The position numbers and the translations under genes were made by a program. Below the pieces are notes generated by a model. The model was not told where the DNA came from, did not search any database, and worked only from the letters and a program-made list of their open reading frames with translations. Positions 34,033-42,174 of a stretch of 50,419 bases of DNA are shown one piece after another. Source of the DNA: Granulosicoccaceae bacterium (GTDB lineage: Bacteria; Pseudomonadota; Gammaproteobacteria; Granulosicoccales; Granulosicoccaceae); contig JAHDCO010000028.1 in assembly GCA_020629835.1 (NCBI GenBank), positions 1 to 50,419 on the forward strand, read 5' to 3'. Every line of letters begins with the position of its first letter. The first letter of the stretch is position 1.

Positions 34033-34602
34033 ATGGATATCACTGAGACAGTTAAACCTGGTAACCGAGAAGCGTGGCGAGAATGGCTACAGGCTAATCA
34101 TCAGGTGAGCAAAGAGATTTGGTTGCTTTTAGATGATCGAGAACAGTTAGCCACGGTGAGTTACTTAGATGCCGTGGAGGAAGCCATCTGTTTCGGTTGG
34201 ATCGATGGGATTCAGAAACGTCGTAATCAGTTTGAAAAAGCACAGCGATTCTCTCCACGGAAACCCAAAGGTAACTGGACAGAACTCAATAAAGCTCGAG
34301 CAAGGCGATTAATTCGATTAGGGCTTATGACCGAAGCCGGATTGAAAACGCTGCCTGATTTACATGCATCGTTTACGGTGCCCGCTTATGTGAAAGATGC
34401 ATTAAAGCAAACACCCGGTGCGATGAAATACTTTAAAACTTTCCCGTCGTTGTACGTTCGCGTCCGGGTGGGCTACATCGATGAAATGGTAAAAAAGCCA
34501 GTTGAACTTGAAAAACGGCTCTCGAACTTTGTAAAGCGCACGGCCGAAGGAAAACAATTCGGTAACTGGAACGATGGAGGGCGTTTGGAAGATGATGGTT
34601 GA
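34033..34602 (+). CDS. YdeI/OmpD-associated family protein
   Basis: A 189-residue protein with the YdeI-type pattern: an N-terminal REAWREWLQANHQVSKEIWLL, the LDAVEEAICFGWIDGIQKR block, a basic RFSPRKPKGNWTELNKARARRL segment, and a C-terminal region with GKQFGNWND. Related proteins are called bacteriocin-protection or OmpD-associated on limited evidence; the molecular role is not known. Its 3' end overlaps the next acetyltransferase gene by 11 bases. Confidence 0.85.
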   Translation: MDITETVKPGNREAWREWLQANHQVSKEIWLLLDDREQLATVSYLDAVEEAICFGWIDGIQKRRNQFEKAQRFSPRKPKGNWTELNKARARRLIRLGLMTEAGLKTLPDLHASFTVPAYVKDALKQTPGAMKYFKTFPSLYVRVRVGYIDEMVKKPVELEKRLSNFVKRTAEGKQFGNWNDGGRLEDDG

Positions 34603-35047
34603 AGATGGCTTTGATGTCCGTATAGCTAATCACCCCGATAAAGTGAAACTTAAGCATTTGTTGGAACAAAACAACCTACCCGTTGATGATATTGAAACAC
34701 TGGATTTGCAGCACTTCTTTGGTGCGCAGTCTACAGATACACTACTGGGGGTCGCAGGCATGGAACCTTATGGCTCTGATGCTCTGGTACGATCGTTGTC
34801 GGTTCGAGCTGATGCCCAAGGGCAAGGCATAGCGACAGCACTTTTGAAACACCTGGAACAACACGCTGTATCGCTTGGGGTTCAGCAAACGTATTTACTT
34901 ACTGAGACCGCTGATCGATTTTTTATACGTCACGGTTACACCATCGTTCCCAGGGCTACTGCCCCGGCTGGCATACAGCAGTCCAGTCAGTTCAGCGTCT
35001 TGTGCCCTGCTAGTGCCATATTTATGCATAAGGCCTTGGCTTCCTAG
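34592..35047 (+). CDS. GNAT acetyltransferase, ArsN2-like
   Basis: About 151 residues from ATG 34592, ten bases after GGAGGG; an in-frame ATG at 34574 is possible. It shows the ArsN2 layout: LKHLLEQNNLPVDDIE, GVAGMEPYGSDALVRSLSV, the CoA loop AQGQGIATALL, YLLTETADRFFIRHGYT, and the C-terminal SSQFSVLCPASAIFM. ArsN2 genes usually lie in arsenic resistance clusters, but no arsenic gene is visible here, so the acceptor is open. Start overlaps the YdeI-like gene by 11 bases, indicating coupling. Confidence 0.8.
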   Translation: MMVEDGFDVRIANHPDKVKLKHLLEQNNLPVDDIETLDLQHFFGAQSTDTLLGVAGMEPYGSDALVRSLSVRADAQGQGIATALLKHLEQHAVSLGVQQTYLLTETADRFFIRHGYTIVPRATAPAGIQQSSQFSVLCPASAIFMHKALAS

Positions 35048-35102
35048 TGTTTATTGACGTTTTAGAGGCAATCAACCGGGCGTGTGAGTACTAACTTTAT
35101 TA

Positions 35103-35735
35103 CTAATTCCGCTCTTCGAATGCGAGTTTTGCCGCCAGTCCGCCAAACACTGTGCCCAGGGCATAGTGTGCGAATTTTTCAAATGTTGGGCTGGTGGACA
35201 CTGAAGATACAGCGCGGCTTGCGATAAGAATGACTGTGCCGTTTACCCCCAAGCCTACGATATTTAAAATGATGGCCAATACAAAGATTTGAAGCCACAC
35301 AGGACCTACCGTTGGGTCGATAAACTGTGGAAACAGAGCCAGAAAAAACAGGGCAACTTTCGGGTTTAACACGTTGGATAAAAATCCTTGTCGAAACATG
35401 GTCGTCATACTGACGGCCACTGGTGTTTTACCCGGTTTCGTTGATGGTTGCGCCGAGCGGAAGGCTTGGTATGCCAGGTACGCAAGATACGCTGCTCCTA
35501 AATAACGTACGACATCGTAGGCAAAAGGAACAATTAAAAAAAGCTGCGATAATCCTATCGCTGAGGCCAAGGCATGAACGAATGAGCCTGCTGCGACGCC
35601 TAAGTACGTTGCAAAGCCAGCTGAACGCCCTTGGGCTGCGCTACGAGCGGCCACGATCATCATATCCGGGCCAGGAGTAGCGGTGAGGGCCAGTGAAGCA
35701 ACGGCGAATAACAGTAAGTTTGAAAGCTCTGGCAC
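35103..35735 (-). CDS. LysE/RhtB family amino-acid exporter
   Basis: A 210-residue membrane protein with six helices and the family motif TATPGPDMMIVAARSAAQGRSAGFATYLGVAAG at the N-terminus, then FRQGFLSNVLNPKVALFFLALFPQF in the middle. Family members export amino acids or homoserine-like compounds by proton exchange. It is convergent with the acetyltransferase gene and lies 40 bases after yitT-like on the same strand, possibly the same transcript. Confidence 0.92.
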   Translation of the reverse strand: MPELSNLLLFAVASLALTATPGPDMMIVAARSAAQGRSAGFATYLGVAAGSFVHALASAIGLSQLFLIVPFAYDVVRYLGAAYLAYLAYQAFRSAQPSTKPGKTPVAVSMTTMFRQGFLSNVLNPKVALFFLALFPQFIDPTVGPVWLQIFVLAIILNIVGLGVNGTVILIASRAVSSVSTSPTFEKFAHYALGTVFGGLAAKLAFEERN

Positions 35736-35775
35736 AGCCGTATCCTAGTCAGGAATCAGTGTAAAAAATTAACGG

Positions 35776-36390
35776 TTACGTAGCAATGTAACGGTCACGT
35801 CGATGATTGATTGCAATGACGTTGTTGAGAATAACCGCGCCAAACAACGACCAGCCTACGATGGGTAGTGGGAATAGAAAAGCCGCGATAGCAAAAATAA
35901 TGGTGTCAGCGATGAGTTGAACGTAACCGGCTTTAAAGCCTGTGTTGTCCTGGATTAATAGTGCGACAACGCTTAAACCACCTAAGGAACCGTTATGGCG
36001 GAACGTAGCAAGAAGTCCTAAGCCAACGCAGGCACCGAACGCCACGGCTGCGAAAAATGGTTCCGGATTACTTATCGGCAACCCGAACGGAAGCAGTTCG
36101 GTGATCAGCGACAACGCCGATACGCTGGCGATAGACTTGAGAGTGAATGCTAACCCTAAGCGGTAGTACGCTAGAAAGTAGAACGGGATATTAATAATAA
36201 AAAAAACGAAGCCGAAGGACCAGCCGGTTAAATAGCTGATTATGATGGCGATACCGGCTGTTTGTCCGGTGAATAGGCCTGCTGCTGTGAGAAGGTGCAC
36301 ACCCAGGGATGCGAGAATGATTCCAAGCGAAAGCCCTTGGACATCTTCCCACCGTGTGTGGTGGATGGTCGCTTGCTTGGTTAGCGGCAT
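35776..36390 (-). CDS. YitT family membrane protein
   Basis: A 204-residue YitT/DUF161-type protein with five or six helices. The N-terminal QGLSLGIILASLGVHLLTAAGLFTGQTAGIAIIISYLTG and FGFVFFIINIPFYFLAYYRLG match the family; the C-terminal cytoplasmic DUF2179 domain of longer YitT proteins is absent, as in many proteobacterial homologues. Role unknown. It is divergent from the ankyrin gene across 122 bases. Confidence 0.85.
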   Translation of the reverse strand: MPLTKQATIHHTRWEDVQGLSLGIILASLGVHLLTAAGLFTGQTAGIAIIISYLTGWSFGFVFFIINIPFYFLAYYRLGLAFTLKSIASVSALSLITELLPFGLPISNPEPFFAAVAFGACVGLGLLATFRHNGSLGGLSVVALLIQDNTGFKAGYVQLIADTIIFAIAAFLFPLPIVGWSLFGAVILNNVIAINHRRDRYIAT

Positions 36391-36512
36391 AAAATGGAGA
36401 TTGCTTCTTCTATTTGGAGTGTCAGGAAAACTCGGTAAGACGCTAGCATAGTGGTGATTGATAAGTCATTCTTTATACCCATGAAGCCTTGGCACGGGAA
36501 ACCATAGCGATA

Positions 36513-37184
36513 ATGTCGAAGATTTATATAGACAGCTCGATTGATTCCGTACGGCAGCTGCATGGCAGTCTGTTGGCAACTCCATACACGGAACTGACGA
36601 TATTGGAACGACTTAAACAGCAGGCGGATGCTGTTCTCACTGGCCATGAGCAGGGTAATCAAGCGGTTGCTTTTCATCTAGGCTGTTGGTGCTCGGACTT
36701 TATCGGTCTCTCACCTGAGGCTATTCTTGCGTCTGAGGTAACCGAAGCGCATGCGCAACAGACTATAGCGGCAGAGCACGGGTTTGAATCCTGGACAACG
36801 GTTATGGATATGGATGAGAGCACACTGGATGCTCAATTTGAACTAGCCGTAGACGCAGTAATCAATGGTGACGTAACAGAATTAGCACGCCGACTAACCG
36901 AATCCCCGGAAATTATTCGCCAAAGATCACAATACGGGCACGCAGCAACCTTACTGCACTACCTTGGAGCAAACGGGGTTGAGTCTTATCGACAAATAAC
37001 ACCGTTGAATGCGGTGGAGGTGGCTGAATTACTCATTGCGTGTGGCACGGATGTCAATTCAATAGCAAACATGTACGGCGGTAGCACCACATTAGCCTTG
37101 GTTCAAACCAGTGCGCACCCTCACCAGGCAGGAGTTGCATTCGAGTTGATCCATACCTTGAAGGCAGCCGGTGCCAACGAATAG
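36513..37184 (+). CDS. ankyrin-repeat protein
   Basis: From ATG 36513 (TTG 36489 possible) the product has 223 residues. The N-terminal part includes AAEHGFESWTTVMD, a lead-in seen in a family of bacterial ankyrin proteins. Ankyrin-like units follow: FELAVDAVINGDVTELARRLTE, HAATLLHYLGANGVE, AVEVAELLIACGTDVNSIANMYGGSTTLALVQTSAHPHQAG and FELIHTLKAAGANE. It is likely a protein-interaction scaffold in the cytoplasm; partners are unknown. It lies nine bases before the AAC(3)-I-like gene. Confidence 0.8.
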   Translation: MSKIYIDSSIDSVRQLHGSLLATPYTELTILERLKQQADAVLTGHEQGNQAVAFHLGCWCSDFIGLSPEAILASEVTEAHAQQTIAAEHGFESWTTVMDMDESTLDAQFELAVDAVINGDVTELARRLTESPEIIRQRSQYGHAATLLHYLGANGVESYRQITPLNAVEVAELLIACGTDVNSIANMYGGSTTLALVQTSAHPHQAGVAFELIHTLKAAGANE

Positions 37185-37193
37185 GAGAGGGGT

Positions 37194-37643
37194 ATGCCTT
37201 ATGAAATTCGGTCGTTAACTGACAACGACACAGCATTGATGTACGACATGCTTGATTGCTTCAGTTCTGTCTTTGATGAACCTGAGAACTATGCTGAGAA
37301 CCGTCCTGGCGTCGGGTATCTACATTCTCTACTCGGTAGTGGAATGTTTGTCGCAATGGCTGCAGTAGTGGATGGCAAGTTGGCCGGCGCTCTCGCAGCG
37401 TATGAGCTGAAAAAGTTTGAGCAGGAACGTAGCGAACTGTACATCTACGACCTGGGGGTCTACCCGGAATATCGTCGGCAGGGCATCGCAACGGCGCTTA
37501 TAAAAGCCATCCAACAAGAGGCGGTTAAGCGTGGGGCTTGGGTAGTGTATGTGCAGGCTGATTACGAAGATGACCCGGCCGTGCGTTTGTATTCAAAACT
37601 AGGTCACAAAGAGGAAGTGTTGCATTTTGATTTGCCGGTATAA
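37194..37643 (+). CDS. GNAT acetyltransferase similar to aminoglycoside AAC(3)-I
   Basis: A 149-residue GNAT protein preceded by GGAGAGGGG. It follows the AAC(3)-I family along its length: GVGYLHSLLGSGMFVAMAAVVDGKLAGALAAYELKKFEQERSELYIYDLGV, the CoA loop YRRQGIATALIKAI, then VVYVQADYEDDPAVRLYSKLGHKEEVLHFD. These blocks, including the YVQADY-DDPA-LY-KLG run, are shared with the gentamicin enzymes found in integrons. Here it is chromosomal, without cassette sites. Whether it acetylates aminoglycosides or a natural amine is unproven. Confidence 0.85.
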   Translation: MPYEIRSLTDNDTALMYDMLDCFSSVFDEPENYAENRPGVGYLHSLLGSGMFVAMAAVVDGKLAGALAAYELKKFEQERSELYIYDLGVYPEYRRQGIATALIKAIQQEAVKRGAWVVYVQADYEDDPAVRLYSKLGHKEEVLHFDLPV

Positions 37644-37644
37644 A

Positions 37645-37668
37645 ATTGCCCCCTAACCGGGGGGCAAT
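37645..37668. terminator. shared terminator of convergent genes
   Basis: ATTGCCCCC (37645-37653) pairs with GGGGGCAAT (37660-37668) around a six-base loop. Read on the minus strand the stem is followed by TTTTA, so it best terminates the lipoprotein operon coming from the right, and it also lies directly after the stop of the acetyltransferase on the plus strand. Confidence 0.7.
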
Positions 37669-37711
37669 CTCGACCGCAAATTGCTTGCGTTGATAACGCG
37701 TTGGTTTTTTG

Positions 37712-38710
37712 TTAGCCGTTTGGAAACAAAAATGGAATCACAAAGTCAATTGCTGCAGGCATTCCAAGATCGGGAAAGGCGTCTAGAAGACCCTGACGAT
37801 AATCATCTGCGTTATCCACGCTGCCGATAAGTTCGCCGGCTTTAGCTAGCCAGGCGATGTTTTCATCGTAAACGGCAGGAGTAGCGGGCACCCCATGGCC
37901 AGGCAGAACGATGGTGTATAGATTGCTGGTAGCGGCTAGATCGTTAAGAGCAACCGTCCATGTATCTACCTGTCCAGCAAGAATTAAATGCACTCCACTG
38001 TAAACGATATCACCAGTTGCAATTACTCCATGGTCTGGAAGTTTGACGATCATTTGCGCATGCGCTTCGGCATCAAGTACCTCCTCAAAAATAAAGTTAA
38101 CACCATCAATGGTCATGGCAGTTGGCTCGAGTACCTGAGGAACTACAAATGTGCTGGCGATTGCTTCAGCGCCGAAGTCAGCCTGTTTTTCGTCGATTTC
38201 AGCTTGTCCATTTTCAACGATAGCATCTACGACTTCCGCCAATGCGTACACAGGAACATCGCTGAACGCCTCGCTGCCCAGGAAGTGATCTGGGTGTTCA
38301 TGTGTGATAAACAGATGTGATATCGGTTTGCCTAACTCATCGGCAAAAGCGCGCATGTCCATGGCGTTCGGTAAAAGAAACTGAGTATCAACGGCGACTA
38401 AGCTATTTTCTGTTTCAAAGATATGCGTAGCGTTAGCAAATACCGCTTCAGGTGCTGTCAATGAATGCACTGTGAGACTTCCGAGTTGTAGAGAGCTAAC
38501 CGTTATTCCGCTTTCTCGGACACTCACTGTGGGTGCGGGGGTATCAGCACCTGAATCACTAGAGGTGAGGTTATTATTACTGTCACTGGCGCAACCGACT
38601 GTAAAGGCCGTAACCGTGAATACCAATGCCAGTTGCTTTAGACCATCTTTACGCATGTTCGCCAATGGGTTTAATTTTGAAAGTGATTGAAGGAAATTAG
38701 TTAAATACAT
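37712..38710 (-). CDS. metallo-beta-lactamase-fold lipoprotein
   Basis: A 332-residue exported hydrolase. The ATG at 38710 follows GGAGA; the signal sequence is long, with core LALVFTVTAFTVGC and lipid Cys at about residue 40, followed by a Ser/Asp/Thr-rich linker. The metal site motif THEHPDHFLG (HxHxDH) is present, with the later conserved His/Asp elements EAHAQMIV, TGDIVYSG and LPGHGVP. The substrate is unknown: class B lactamase, lactonase and other fold members look alike at this level. It is the second gene of an operon with the NTF2-like protein at 38746. Confidence 0.85.
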   Translation of the reverse strand: MYLTNFLQSLSKLNPLANMRKDGLKQLALVFTVTAFTVGCASDSNNNLTSSDSGADTPAPTVSVRESGITVSSLQLGSLTVHSLTAPEAVFANATHIFETENSLVAVDTQFLLPNAMDMRAFADELGKPISHLFITHEHPDHFLGSEAFSDVPVYALAEVVDAIVENGQAEIDEKQADFGAEAIASTFVVPQVLEPTAMTIDGVNFIFEEVLDAEAHAQMIVKLPDHGVIATGDIVYSGVHLILAGQVDTWTVALNDLAATSNLYTIVLPGHGVPATPAVYDENIAWLAKAGELIGSVDNADDYRQGLLDAFPDLGMPAAIDFVIPFLFPNG

Positions 38711-38745
38711 AGTCGTCTCCGAAATCATTGATTATTTGCCGTGGG

Positions 38746-39240
38746 TTATTTGTCGTGATAGGCCTGGCTGACGGCAAAGCTATCTTCGAACCAGTGCCAG
38801 AGAACAACCTGTCCGTCGCGAACTTTCGCTCTCAACGCAAAGGTAAATGGCCCAATGGCTTTTCCTGAATGTGTCGTAACACCATCCATTTTTCCGAACA
38901 CGGCGACCGTGTCACCCGATGCAAACGCATCGGTGTTTTCCCAAAGCGTTGTTTTTAAGTTGCTGGAAAACACACCCAGGAATTCGAAGATGGCTTCTTT
39001 ACCGACAGTTTCACCAATCCATGGAAGTGATGTGTCACCTTCGTTGTGCCAAACCATGTCATCAGCCATTAAGCTGGACATAGCCTCAGCATCACCGGCA
39101 CCCATAGCGCCCATAAAAGCCATAACCGTGTCGAATGACGCTTGACTCTGTTGGTCCATTGATTGTGCTCCTGCTAGATTTGTTGTGGAAAGTGCGACTA
39201 AAGCGGTAAGCCCGGTTGCAATAAACAGTCGGCGTTGCAT
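38746..39240 (-). CDS. exported SnoaL/NTF2-like protein
   Basis: A 164-residue protein with a signal peptide (MQRRLFIATGLTALVALSTTNLAGAQS; cleavage near residue 26) and an NTF2-like domain: helix FDTVMAFMGAMGAGDAEAMSSLMADDMVWHNEGD, a strand with GKEAIFEFLGVF, and a C-terminal VRDGQVVLWHWFEDSFAV. SnoaL-like folds include isomerases, hydrolases and binding proteins; no decisive active site is visible. GAGG precedes the start. It heads the two-gene operon with the lactamase-fold lipoprotein and is divergent from a LysR regulator. Confidence 0.82.
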   Translation of the reverse strand: MQRRLFIATGLTALVALSTTNLAGAQSMDQQSQASFDTVMAFMGAMGAGDAEAMSSLMADDMVWHNEGDTSLPWIGETVGKEAIFEFLGVFSSNLKTTLWENTDAFASGDTVAVFGKMDGVTTHSGKAIGPFTFALRAKVRDGQVVLWHWFEDSFAVSQAYHDK

Positions 39241-39457
39241 ATGTCGTGTACCTCGTTAAAATGAAGGGGTGGGCATCAGGTCTCGCACATCAACAAGTAA
39301 GTGGTGTGACGAATGTTGCCCAGTGAGAAAAGTGTAAAAAAAGGCACGCCGTTGGATAAGGGTGCTAAGCAGGAACGCTTTGTTCGCAAATACGGAACAG
39401 TGGCTGACGTAAACTGTGCGGCTGTATCTGCGGCGTAGGCTGCAACAGGACTACCCT

Positions 39458-40345
39458 ATGATTAACAACCTGCGCAGCATGGCCATTTTTGCAACGGTAG
39501 TGGAGCAGGGTTCATTTCGGGCGGCAGCGAAGCATTTAAGCCTCGCCCCGTCTCGAATTAGCCAAGCGGTTTCGGATCTTGAAAACGAACTCGGCGTAAC
39601 ACTGCTCTATCGATCAACCCGTCAGCTGACACTCACGCAAGAAGGGCAAGTGTTGCTCGGTAATGTGCAAACGATGATGCAGGCCGCAGAATCAGGCATA
39701 GATGCAATAGTAAAAACGTCTACCCATTTAACCGGGGAGATTAGCGTTACGGCACCGGAATTCATCAGCCAGACAGGCATGATGGATGTATTCACACAGT
39801 TTCTTGTTGCGCATCCCGATGTAACCTTACGGTTCAATTTTTCAGACCACGCAAAAGATCTTATAGCCGAAGGGTATGATGTAGCAATCCGCGCGGGTGA
39901 TGCAGCTGATAGCGAACTTATGTCTCGAACAATTGGCGAGTCAAAACGTTTGTTGGTGGCAAGCCCGCTATACGCTGCACAACACGCTACACCGACTCAC
40001 CCCGAAAACCTTCGCGACTGGCACTGGCTACAATTTTCAGTGCGTCCGTCGAAAATGGAGTTTACGTCGTCGATGGGTGTCACCAGTATCGTACCCAGTA
40101 CGCATCGTATAGAAGTTGATTCAGCGAATGCGCTGTACGAATTTGCCAGAAGAGGGATGGGGCTTACACCCCTTCCAGAAAGACATGCTGTCCGAGGTAT
40201 CGCCCGTGGGGACTTGGTGCATGTGTTGCCAGATTGGAGCCTTAAGCCATTGCAGTTACAGGCCATTTGGCCAGATCGGTCCCGCCGGGAAAGCTTGTCG
40301 TTAATGTTTGTGCGTTTTCTCGCGGATAAATCCTGGCAACTGTAA
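39458..40345 (+). CDS. LysR-family transcriptional regulator
   Basis: A 295-residue LysR protein from ATG 39458. The helix-turn-helix lies at about residues 5-60 (GSFRAAAKHLSLAPSRISQAVSDLENELGVTLLYRSTRQLTLTQEG) and an intact effector domain follows to residue 295. It is divergent from the SnoaL/lactamase-fold operon over 217 bases, the usual arrangement for a LysR regulator and its target. No inducer can be deduced. The extended frame from GTG 39416 adds 14 basic residues and is less likely. Confidence 0.93.
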   Translation: MINNLRSMAIFATVVEQGSFRAAAKHLSLAPSRISQAVSDLENELGVTLLYRSTRQLTLTQEGQVLLGNVQTMMQAAESGIDAIVKTSTHLTGEISVTAPEFISQTGMMDVFTQFLVAHPDVTLRFNFSDHAKDLIAEGYDVAIRAGDAADSELMSRTIGESKRLLVASPLYAAQHATPTHPENLRDWHWLQFSVRPSKMEFTSSMGVTSIVPSTHRIEVDSANALYEFARRGMGLTPLPERHAVRGIARGDLVHVLPDWSLKPLQLQAIWPDRSRRESLSLMFVRFLADKSWQL

Positions 40346-40596
40346 GTCTTCCTTATGCATTTAAATTGTCGGTTCTGACCCTTTATACGCTTCACAATCG
40401 TCCGAGCCGCAGTGTGGGCGCATTGCTCTTAAGCGATCTGATGGCACGGGTGCGCCGAATTGGTGCAATCACGTTTTATTCTGGCATCTAAAAAAAACAC
40501 CTTGTTTGATGGAGTTACTCAGCACGCATTAGCATTTGAACTATAGTGATACGAAAGGATAATCGAATAAACAAGCACTAGAGGTGCGAAAAGAAC

Positions 40597-42174
40597 ATGG
40601 ACCGTAGCGAGCTGTACTCGTTAATCACTAAGCTTTCAGCGTGGTACGACAAGCGTTTACAACCACATGCACAACACGAAGGTTTGGATACCTTTCCTGT
40701 AATCGATCCGCTGTACAACACAGCTGTTGCGCATCTACCCATAGTTGATGAGCAAATCATCGATAAGTTAGCACTGAGTTGCTCTAACGCCCAAGCGCTT
40801 TGGATGAGCCTGGACGACGCGGATAAATCGCTTCGGTTGCACGAAAGCGCTCGGCGTATTCGCGATCACCACACCATCATTGCCCCCTTGCTAGCGTTTG
40901 AAACCGGCAAAGCGCTTACGACCGAATGCCAGGGGGAGGTACAGCTGCTTGGTAATATCTTTGATTACTTTGCTGATGCGGTATCTGAGCTGGCAAAAGA
41001 AACGCCTTTAGCGGGCGCTGATGCTGAAGCCCACCCACTGCGTAAGGCCTACACCACGCGTCAGCCTTATGGGGTCGTGGGTTCGATCATTCCCTGGAAT
41101 GTGCCACTCATGTTTTTTGGCTATAAGGTGGCCACCCCGGTAGCCGCTGGCAATGCCGTGCTAGCAAAGTTGCCCGAACAAGCCTCTTATTCGCTGTTGT
41201 ACATCTCGCGCCTTATTGAGGATTTATACCCGCCCGGACTGATTGAAATTGCGACCGGTACTGGCGGTGTCACCGGGCAAGCTATTATTGCCCATGAGCG
41301 CGTGCGTAAAGTGTCGTTCACCGGTTCTGTTGCCACGGGCCGTCATGTTTACCGAACCGCAGCGCAAGGTTTAAAACCTGCATCCATGGAGCTCGGTGGC
41401 AAGAGTGCAATGGTGGTATTGCCAGGTAGTGATCTCAATCAAGTGGTAGCTGGTGCTTTTGAATCGGTCCGGTTTACGCGTTCAGGGCAGAGCTGTACAG
41501 CCTCAACACGGATATTTGTACCCAATGCGATAAAGGCAGCGTTTATTGATGAGCTGAGCAAGCAGTTACAGAAGATAAAGTACGGAGACCCGCTGGACCC
41601 GGAATCACAATGCGGCACCATTGTTACCCGGCAGCAGGCTGAGCGGGTCAACGGGTATATCGAGTCCGCGCAAGCGTGTGGTATCGACGTACGAATTTGT
41701 CGAGCGAATATCGATGAACAGCGGCAACGCTTCCCTCAGGCGAATTTCGTACCCGCCAGTTTGATTATCGACCCTCCGGTAACCGCGGAGATCTATCAAG
41801 AAGAAGTGTTTGGCCCAGTGACTTGCGTACTGGGCTACGAAGACATCGACGATGTGGTGGAGAAGGCTAACGCTTTGGAGTTTGGGTTGTCTGCAAGCGT
41901 GTGGGGAATAGACCTCGACACATGCGTCGCAATTGCTAACCGCTTAGAAGCGGGTATCGTGCAAATCAACCAAAACGCCATCATGCTGCCGGGTTTTCCG
42001 TATGGGGGCATTAAAAATTCAGGCTTTGGTAAAGAAGGCAGCGTTTCAGCCATGATTGAAGGCTATACCTACGAAAAACTGCACGTGGTAAATACCGCGC
42101 CGTATGAACCTGCGGTTCCGGTTAGTAGCGAGCAGGAAACTCACGCTACCGATGAGGCCCCTCTGGCTTCTTAG
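40597..42174 (+). CDS. NAD(P)-dependent aldehyde dehydrogenase
   Basis: A 525-residue ALDH superfamily enzyme with IIPWNVPL (oxyanion Asn168), Lys191, SFTGSVATG, general base Glu265 in MELGGKS, nucleophile Cys300 in SGQSCTAST and EEVFGPV further on. A 25-residue tail rich in Glu and Ala extends past the usual C-terminal KNSGFGKEG block. It is monocistronic; the 251 bases upstream contain no clear operator. The stop TAG overlaps the stop of the convergent fau gene. Substrate unknown; it is not closely similar to the aldehyde dehydrogenase at 7808, judging by motif sequence. Confidence 0.9.
   Translation: MDRSELYSLITKLSAWYDKRLQPHAQHEGLDTFPVIDPLYNTAVAHLPIVDEQIIDKLALSCSNAQALWMSLDDADKSLRLHESARRIRDHHTIIAPLLAFETGKALTTECQGEVQLLGNIFDYFADAVSELAKETPLAGADAEAHPLRKAYTTRQPYGVVGSIIPWNVPLMFFGYKVATPVAAGNAVLAKLPEQASYSLLYISRLIEDLYPPGLIEIATGTGGVTGQAIIAHERVRKVSFTGSVATGRHVYRTAAQGLKPASMELGGKSAMVVLPGSDLNQVVAGAFESVRFTRSGQSCTASTRIFVPNAIKAAFIDELSKQLQKIKYGDPLDPESQCGTIVTRQQAERVNGYIESAQACGIDVRICRANIDEQRQRFPQANFVPASLIIDPPVTAEIYQEEVFGPVTCVLGYEDIDDVVEKANALEFGLSASVWGIDLDTCVAIANRLEAGIVQINQNAIMLPGFPYGGIKNSGFGKEGSVSAMIEGYTYEKLHVVNTAPYEPAVPVSSEQETHATDEAPLAS

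Noticed and set aside
29863-37643. Possible chromosomal integron cassette array
   Set aside because: The gene content and orientation suggested it, but I see no long imperfect inverted repeats with attC core sites (GTTRRRY and RYYYAAC) between genes, intergenic gaps are too short, and no integrase is in the window.
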